Shown: one piece after another, positions 30,604-35,138 of the stretch
Layout: each line of letters starts with the position of its first letter
Position numbering within the stretch: position 1 is the stretch's first letter
Assembly: GCF_003611695.1 (NCBI RefSeq)
Contig: NZ_RAWE01000091.1
Span: forward strand, 1 to 35,138
Source: Corallococcus carmarthensis
GTDB taxonomy: Bacteria > Myxococcota > Myxococcia > Myxococcales > Myxococcaceae
Reading direction: 5' to 3'
DNA: 35,138 nucleotides
Translations under genes and position numbers: made by a program
Notes under the pieces: generated by a model
Database searches by the model: none
The model's input: only the letters and a program-made list of their open reading frames with translations
What the model was told of the DNA's origin: nothing

Positions 30604-31865
30604 GGCGACACGGGGGCGGCGAGCAGGTGCAACCTCAACATTTCCAGCACGTGGGACGCGGCGAACAAGCGGACCCGGTCCCGGTCACCCGCGAGCGAGA
30701 TCCGCTCGCAGCGGGGCTCCATGCCGGGACCGGACAGCCCGCAGTACACGGTGCCCACGGGGTCCTCGGGTGTCCCTCCGCCGGGTCCCGCGTAGCCCGT
30801 GACGGACAGGCCGAACGTGGCGCCGCAGGCGGCGCGGACTCCCTCCGCCATGGCGAGCGCCGTCTGCGGGGACACGGCGCTGTGCTTCGCGAGGAGGTCC
30901 GGGGGAACGCCCACCCAGGCGGACTTCATCTTCTCCGAGTAGGCGACCGCGCCTCCGATGAAGACCTGGCTGGAGCCCGGGACGGCCGTGAGTTCCTGCG
31001 CGACGAGGCCCCCCGTGCAGCTCTCCGCCACCGCCAGCGTGTGACCGGCGCGCGCCAGCAGGTCCAGGAGGACGGGGGCGTATTGGCTGCCATCCGCGCC
31101 GTACACGTGCGTGCCCAGCACCTGCCGGCATGCGGCCTCCGCGGCGGCGAGCGCGGCGTCGGCTTCGGCCTGCGTGGGGGCTTCCGCCATCAGCTTCAGG
31201 TGGTTCTCCGGCGCGTGCGTCCGGAAGCCGAACACCACCCGGGGATGCTGGGGGGCCAGGGGCATGACCTGCTCGTTCAGCACGGACTCGGGCAGGCGCA
31301 CCGTTCGCAGCAGGCGGAAGGCTCGGAACGTGCGGTGGGGCTCGGCGGCGAGCCAGCTCCGCACGCGTGGCAGCACCTCGCCGTCCACCAGGGCGCGGTA
31401 CTCGCGCGGGACTCCCGGCAGGAAGAACAGGTGGGCGCGGCCCAACCGCTGGATGACCAGCGGCGCGGAGCCCTGGGGATTGCGCACCGGCTCGGTGCCC
31501 TCGGGGATGCGCGCCATGCGCAGGGCACCTGGATTCATGGCCGTGCCCCGCGCGGCGTAGCGCTCCTTCAGCCAGCCGAGCACCCGCGCGTCCTCTTGCA
31601 TGGACACGCCCGCGGCGGCGGCGGCGCACTCCAACGTGAAGTCGTCCGCCGTGGGCCCCAGGCCCCCCGAGACGATGACCACGTCCGCGCGCGCCGAGGC
31701 TTCCAGCAGCGCGCCCGTGATGTCCGGACGCACGTCCCCGACCACCGTCACCCGTGCGACCTTCACTCCCAGGTCGAAGAGGCGGGCTTCCAGGTAGGTG
31801 CTGTTCGTGTCCGTGATGAGGCCGGTGACGAGCTCGTCACCGGTGCACAGCAGCTCGACGTGCAT
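30600..31865 (-). CDS. cinA: CinA family protein (competence/damage-inducible, NMN amidase)
   Basis: A 421-residue two-domain protein. The N-terminal MoaB/MogA-like domain (LLCTGDELVTGLITDTNS, then VSGGLGPTADDFT) is the ADP-ribose/NAD pyrophosphatase half. The C-terminal CinA domain (about 260-415; AESCTGGLVAQELTAVPGSS, then VSVTGYAGPGG-type sequence) deamidates nicotinamide mononucleotide in characterised members. Length and motifs are normal. Its TGA stop overlaps the next ATG by four bases. In some bacteria cinA is co-transcribed with recA; here recA is close but on the opposite strand. It follows pssA by 69 bp containing a hairpin. Confidence 0.94.
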   Translation of the reverse strand: MHVELLCTGDELVTGLITDTNSTYLEARLFDLGVKVARVTVVGDVRPDITGALLEASARADVVIVSGGLGPTADDFTLECAAAAAGVSMQEDARVLGWLKERYAARGTAMNPGALRMARIPEGTEPVRNPQGSAPLVIQRLGRAHLFFLPGVPREYRALVDGEVLPRVRSWLAAEPHRTFRAFRLLRTVRLPESVLNEQVMPLAPQHPRVVFGFRTHAPENHLKLMAEAPTQAEADAALAAAEAACRQVLGTHVYGADGSQYAPVLLDLLARAGHTLAVAESCTGGLVAQELTAVPGSSQVFIGGAVAYSEKMKSAWVGVPPDLLAKHSAVSPQTALAMAEGVRAACGATFGLSVTGYAGPGGGTPEDPVGTVYCGLSGPGMEPRCERISLAGDRDRVRLFAASHVLEMLRLHLLAAPVSP

Positions 31866-31897
31866 GGGCCGGGCATCCTAGCGGCCCCGGGCCGGGA

Positions 31898-31928
31898 GGG
31901 CACGGTCCGCGTCCTGGCTCCCGTGCCC
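31898..31928 (-). other. Stem-loop between pssA and cinA
   Basis: GGGCACGG (31898-31905) pairs perfectly with CCGTGCCC (31921-31928) around a 15-base loop, just after the pssA stop. A second short palindrome (GGCCCCGGGCC) lies nearer cinA. No T-run follows. It may separate the expression levels of pssA and cinA. Confidence 0.4.
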
Positions 31929-31934
31929 GGCTGC

Positions 31935-32792
31935 TCAGAGGAACGCGGGACCGTCGTCCGTGGTGGCGTTGGGCTCGGAGTCCTCGTCGTCGTCCTCGTC
32001 GAGCCCGGCCGCCACCGCCACCGCCGCGACAGCGCCGACCTTGCGCGACGCCAGCCGGCTGCGCACCGAGACCGCGGACTCCACCAGCCCCATCAGCAGG
32101 TACGCGAAGAAATACGTCACCAGCACCCAGGCCGGGTGGAACTGCCGGGCGATGAACGCGCCGGTGAGCGCCATCACCATGAAGACGAGCGCCGACTTCC
32201 GGCTGGGACGCGCGTCCTTGAAGGTGCGGTAGCGCACCGTGGACACCATCAGCAGCGACAGGGCGCCCACCGCCACCGCCACCGGCATGCGCGCGCCGTC
32301 ACCGAGCGCCTCGCCCTGACTGGCCACGTGGTGGGAGATGATGAGGGAGACGAGCACGCCGGCCGCCAGCGGAATGGGGAGCCCCACGAAGAAGCCGCCG
32401 CCACCGCCGTGCGGGTTGCGCATGGCGAGCACGTTGAAGCGCGCCAGCCGCATGGCGCCGCAGGCCATGAACGCGAAGGAGATGAACAGGCCCCAGAAGC
32501 CCATGGGGGCCAACGCCCACTTGTAGACGAGGAGCGCCGGCGCCGCGCCAAAGGACATGACGTCCGCGAGGCTGTCGAGTTGCATGCCGAAGTCGCTCTG
32601 CGTCTTCGTCAGGCGGGCCACCCGTCCGTCGAACCCGTCGAAGAACATGGCGAAGAGGATGGCCAGGGCCGCCTGGTACAGCTGCACCGGTTCTGCCTCA
32701 CCCGAGCACAGGGTGATGGCGTAGAAGCCACAGAAGATGGAAGTGACGGTGAAGAGGTTCGGGAGCACGAACATCAGTTTCCGCAGCTTCAT
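31935..32792 (-). CDS. pssA: CDP-diacylglycerol-serine O-phosphatidyltransferase
   Basis: A 285-residue membrane enzyme making phosphatidylserine, the precursor of phosphatidylethanolamine. The CDP-alcohol phosphatidyltransferase signature is complete: Asp55-Gly-x2-Ala-Arg60-x8-Gly69-x3-Asp73-x3-Asp77. Six to eight hydrophobic segments follow the start MKLRKLMFVLPNLFTVTSIF, typical of the PssA subfamily. The C terminus ends in an acidic, probably disordered tail (DEDDDEDSE). The start is ATG 32790-32792 with GAGGGA four bases upstream; the longer reading lacks support. It heads pssA-cinA-membrane protein and is divergent from the hydrolase gene. Confidence 0.94.
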   Translation of the reverse strand: MKLRKLMFVLPNLFTVTSIFCGFYAITLCSGEAEPVQLYQAALAILFAMFFDGFDGRVARLTKTQSDFGMQLDSLADVMSFGAAPALLVYKWALAPMGFWGLFISFAFMACGAMRLARFNVLAMRNPHGGGGGFFVGLPIPLAAGVLVSLIISHHVASQGEALGDGARMPVAVAVGALSLLMVSTVRYRTFKDARPSRKSALVFMVMALTGAFIARQFHPAWVLVTYFFAYLLMGLVESAVSVRSRLASRKVGAVAAVAVAAGLDEDDDEDSEPNATTDDGPAFL

Positions 32793-32908
32793 CGTTCCCT
32801 CGACTTCCCCAGGTGGTCGGCTGCCCATGTGGCAGAAACGGCGAGGGAACGGACCTTAGCAGGGTTTTATTCGCGCCGGAGTCAGTCCCCGGTCGCATGG
32901 GAGGAGAA

Positions 32909-34027
32909 ATGCCGTACGGGCAGTGGGCCCTGTGGGGATTGACCGCGGCGGCCGTCCTGCTGCTGGTGAACGTCGGGTGGGTCCTGCTGGTGCGGCGGTG
33001 GTACCGCCTGAAGGGGCCCCTTCCCGAGATGCTGCGCGTGCGCTGCGCGGATGGGTGGGAACTGACCGTGCACGCCCGGCGCGCCCCGGTGCGCCGCTTC
33101 GCCGAACCCGTCCTGCTGTGCCACGGGCTGGCGGCCAACCGCTTCACCTTCGACTTCGAACCGCCCTACTCCGTGGCCCACTACCTCACCGAGGCGGGCT
33201 TCGACTGCTTCAGCGTGGAGTGGCGCGGCACCGGGCATTCGCAGCGTCCGCCCCGGGGCCGGCGGCCCACGGACTTCACCGTCGACGACCACATCCAGCA
33301 CGACGGGCCCGCGCTGCTGGAGCTGGCGCTGAAGGAGACCGGCGCGAAGCAGGCCTTCTGGCTGGGCCACTCCCTGGGCGGCCTGGTGGGGTACGGCGTG
33401 GCGCAGGGCCCTGACGGCGGAAAGCTGGCGGGCCTGCTCGAACTGGGAGCGCCGGTGTACCTCAAGTCAGAGCCGTTCCTGCGAACGCTCATCTCGCTGG
33501 GCGTGCGCGCCGCGTGGCCCGGGAGCATCCGGCAGTCGTGGGTGAGCGCCAGCATGGCCCCCTTCCTGGGCTACCTCGCGTTGCCCCTGTCGGACATCGT
33601 CGTGAATCCCCGGCACGTCCCGCCGCGCGTCCTGCGGCAGCTGTCCGTCAACATGATGGCGGCGATGAGCCGCAAGGTGCTGCTCCAGTTCCAGGACTGG
33701 ATCTCCCACGACGCGTTCCGCTCCTACGACCGCAAGACGGACTGGCGCGCGGGCATCGCGAAGCTCCAGCTGCCCGTGCTGGTGATGGGCGGCAGCGCGG
33801 ACCGCCTGGCCACCGCGGCCAACGTGGAGGCGCAGTACGCGCTGCTCACGTCACCGGATCGCACACTGCACGTCTTTGGCCGGGACCGCGGGGACAAGAT
33901 GGACTACGGCCACGGCGACCTCATCTTCGGCACCGGCGCGCCCATGGAGGTCTACCCCGTCATCCGCGAGTGGCTCGAACAGCGCTCCACGCCCCTGCCC
34001 CCCACGCCCGCTCCTGCTCAGGGCTGA
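32909..34027 (+). CDS. Membrane-anchored alpha/beta hydrolase
   Basis: A 372-residue alpha/beta-hydrolase with one N-terminal membrane anchor (about 8-28). The nucleophile Ser155 is in GHSLGG, the probable acid is Asp298 (GGSADRLA) and the histidine is His335 (YGHGDLIFG). HGLAANR near 72-78 supplies the oxyanion hole. This resembles myxobacterial lipase/esterase-like hydrolases; the substrate is unknown. The start is ATG 32909 behind GGGAGGAGAA; an ATG four codons earlier and the longer open frame are less likely. It overlaps the convergent beta-helix gene by 10 bp. Confidence 0.9.
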   Translation: MPYGQWALWGLTAAAVLLLVNVGWVLLVRRWYRLKGPLPEMLRVRCADGWELTVHARRAPVRRFAEPVLLCHGLAANRFTFDFEPPYSVAHYLTEAGFDCFSVEWRGTGHSQRPPRGRRPTDFTVDDHIQHDGPALLELALKETGAKQAFWLGHSLGGLVGYGVAQGPDGGKLAGLLELGAPVYLKSEPFLRTLISLGVRAAWPGSIRQSWVSASMAPFLGYLALPLSDIVVNPRHVPPRVLRQLSVNMMAAMSRKVLLQFQDWISHDAFRSYDRKTDWRAGIAKLQLPVLVMGGSADRLATAANVEAQYALLTSPDRTLHVFGRDRGDKMDYGHGDLIFGTGAPMEVYPVIREWLEQRSTPLPPTPAPAQG

Positions 34028-35138
34028 GGCGTGCGGGCGCGCGGGCTGGAGTCCAGCTGAACGCAGGGGGACCGCAGGCCTCGCGTGGTGCTCGCGTCGA
34101 CGTGGCGCAGGTGGACGCGCGTCTGGCCCTCGCAGTCGGTGGAGACCAGCTCGCCTCGCGCGTCCTTGGCGGAGAGGTCCTCCACCTGCAACTGGCCCTC
34201 TTCGATGGCCAGCAGGACGGAGCCGGCGGTGTCACGCACGTCGACGTCCCTGGACTCCAGGGTGGCCTGCGTATCCACCGCCAACGCGGCGAGCCCGCAG
34301 CCGGAGAGCCGGGCCTTGCGGAGCACCACGTGGGCCCGCTGCGACGCCAGCACGCACGAGCCCTTCGCCCCCTCGATGGTCACGGTGTCGACGTCCGCCT
34401 CCACCTGACGCAGGTGGAGCCCGTCTCCCGCGATGCCATCCGCGGTGCTCACCCCCGTGATGACGCCTTCCCGCAGGCGCAGACGTCCCTGCAACGCCAC
34501 CACGCCGTATTCCCGTGAGCCCTCCAGGCGGAAGCGCCGCACCTCCAGGTCCGAGGCGGTGAGCTGCAGGGCTCCGTAGTTGCCCGCGTCCTTCACGACC
34601 ACGTCCTCCAGCAGACCCTTCGTCGCCGTGAGCCCCAGGCCCGCGCGCGTGGCGTGCTCCGAGGTGAAGCCCCGCACCGTCAGCCGGGCCCTGCTGGTCG
34701 TCACGCCGTACTCGTGTCCCTGGACCCGCACGTCCACCAGCGTCAGCGCGCCCTCCAACGTGGAGAACGCCGTGCCCGTGCCCCCCGAGGCGCTCGCCCG
34801 TTCGACCTCCGCCACGCCGCCCTCCTGGCTCAGCGCCATCCTGGGGCCCTCGAAGGTCACCCCTTCCAAGCGGACCCGGGCCCCGCCCCGGGCCCGGACC
34901 GCTCGCTCGTAGGCGCCCACGAAGGCGCTGTCCCGGAGGATCAGCGCGGTCTCCGGGGTACCGGCCTCCACGAGCACTCCCACCGCGACCGGCGCCTGGT
35001 TGCCCGCCCCTGCCTCGAACCGCAGGCTCCTGCCTTCGAGCGAACCGGCGCCCAGCCGGATGGCGCCGCGGGCCTGGTTCCGGAAGGTCACGGTCTGGAC
35101 CCGCACCGGCCCCCGGGCTTCCAGGCCCCAGCCCCCTC
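34018..35138 (-). CDS. Parallel beta-helix repeat protein, 5' end outside window
   Basis: The visible 373 codons form a continuous series of beta-helix rungs: repeated units of about 20-25 residues such as [49 protein letters not shown] and DVVVKDAGNYGALQLTASD. The frame is open to the right edge, so the N terminus (probably with an export signal) is missing; the GTG at 35106 is just an in-frame valine. The fold is shared by polysaccharide-acting and surface proteins, but no catalytic motif is seen here. A few cysteines occur near the C terminus. Confidence 0.82.
   Translation of the reverse strand, partial: GGWGLEARGPVRVQTVTFRNQARGAIRLGAGSLEGRSLRFEAGAGNQAPVAVGVLVEAGTPETALILRDSAFVGAYERAVRARGGARVRLEGVTFEGPRMALSQEGGVAEVERASASGGTGTAFSTLEGALTLVDVRVQGHEYGVTTSRARLTVRGFTSEHATRAGLGLTATKGLLEDVVVKDAGNYGALQLTASDLEVRRFRLEGSREYGVVALQGRLRLREGVITGVSTADGIAGDGLHLRQVEADVDTVTIEGAKGSCVLASQRAHVVLRKARLSGCGLAALAVDTQATLESRDVDVRDTAGSVLLAIEEGQLQVEDLSAKDARGELVSTDCEGQTRVHLRHVDASTTRGLRSPCVQLDSSPRARTPQP

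Noticed and set aside
28435-32942. Long plus-strand open frames opposite DUF1285, membrane-protein, cinA and pssA genes
   Set aside because: Same shadow effect; the minus-strand genes carry the conserved motifs and overlapping ATGA start-stop junctions.

Overview
The window is very GC-rich with extreme G/C bias at third codon positions, so long open frames appear antisense to almost every gene. Together with gene content (an Oar-type TonB-dependent receptor beside tonB-exbB-exbD-exbD, many lineage-restricted hypothetical proteins, a Ser/Thr kinase start), this points to a myxobacterium of the Myxococcus/Corallococcus group. It is ordinary chromosome: I see no prophage, insertion sequence, CRISPR array, tRNA or rRNA.

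Layout. 1-3.8 kb: start of a Ser/Thr kinase, an isopenicillin-N-synthase-like 2OG-Fe(II) oxygenase, a propeller-like hypothetical protein, a carbon-nitrogen hydrolase and a small hypothetical gene at the end of the gat operon. 3.8-7.4 kb (minus): zinc-finger protein-gatC-gatA-gatB, the tRNA-dependent amidotransferase. 7.5-12.9 kb: an FtsK/SpoIIIE DNA translocase with an unusual acidic insert in its motor, two strong hairpins, an ABM-fold protein, a THUMP RNA methyltransferase, and plsY with a DUF2752 gene on the other strand. 13.4-17.2 kb: a DUF4920 protein, a probable PD-(D/E)XK nuclease-fold protein, an unknown protein and a radical SAM protein that carries a sharply AT-richer, rare-codon patch.

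17.2-24.2 kb is the most coherent system: a minus-strand unit of an Oar-like TonB-dependent transporter plus a cysteine-rich lipoprotein, divergent from tonB-exbB-exbD-exbD. Both units have recognisable promoters in the 230-bp gap, and each ends in a hairpin (a textbook intrinsic terminator after exbD2). In Myxococcus xanthus, Oar is reported as a TonB-dependent transporter needed for secretion of the protease PopC, so this is plausibly a dedicated energised outer-membrane export machine. Its TonB carries eight tandem Val-x-Gly-Gly units, and its lipoprotein is an uncharacterised candidate partner.

24.3-35.1 kb: comM (yifB), type II NADH dehydrogenase, recA, a DUF1285 protein, a multi-spanning membrane protein, cinA, pssA, an alpha/beta hydrolase and a partial beta-helix protein. 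A recurring architectural feature is 3' overlap: six of the seven convergent gene pairs overlap, by 4 to 137 bp. The comM/ndh overlap holds a 57-bp nested palindrome lying exactly between the two stop codons.
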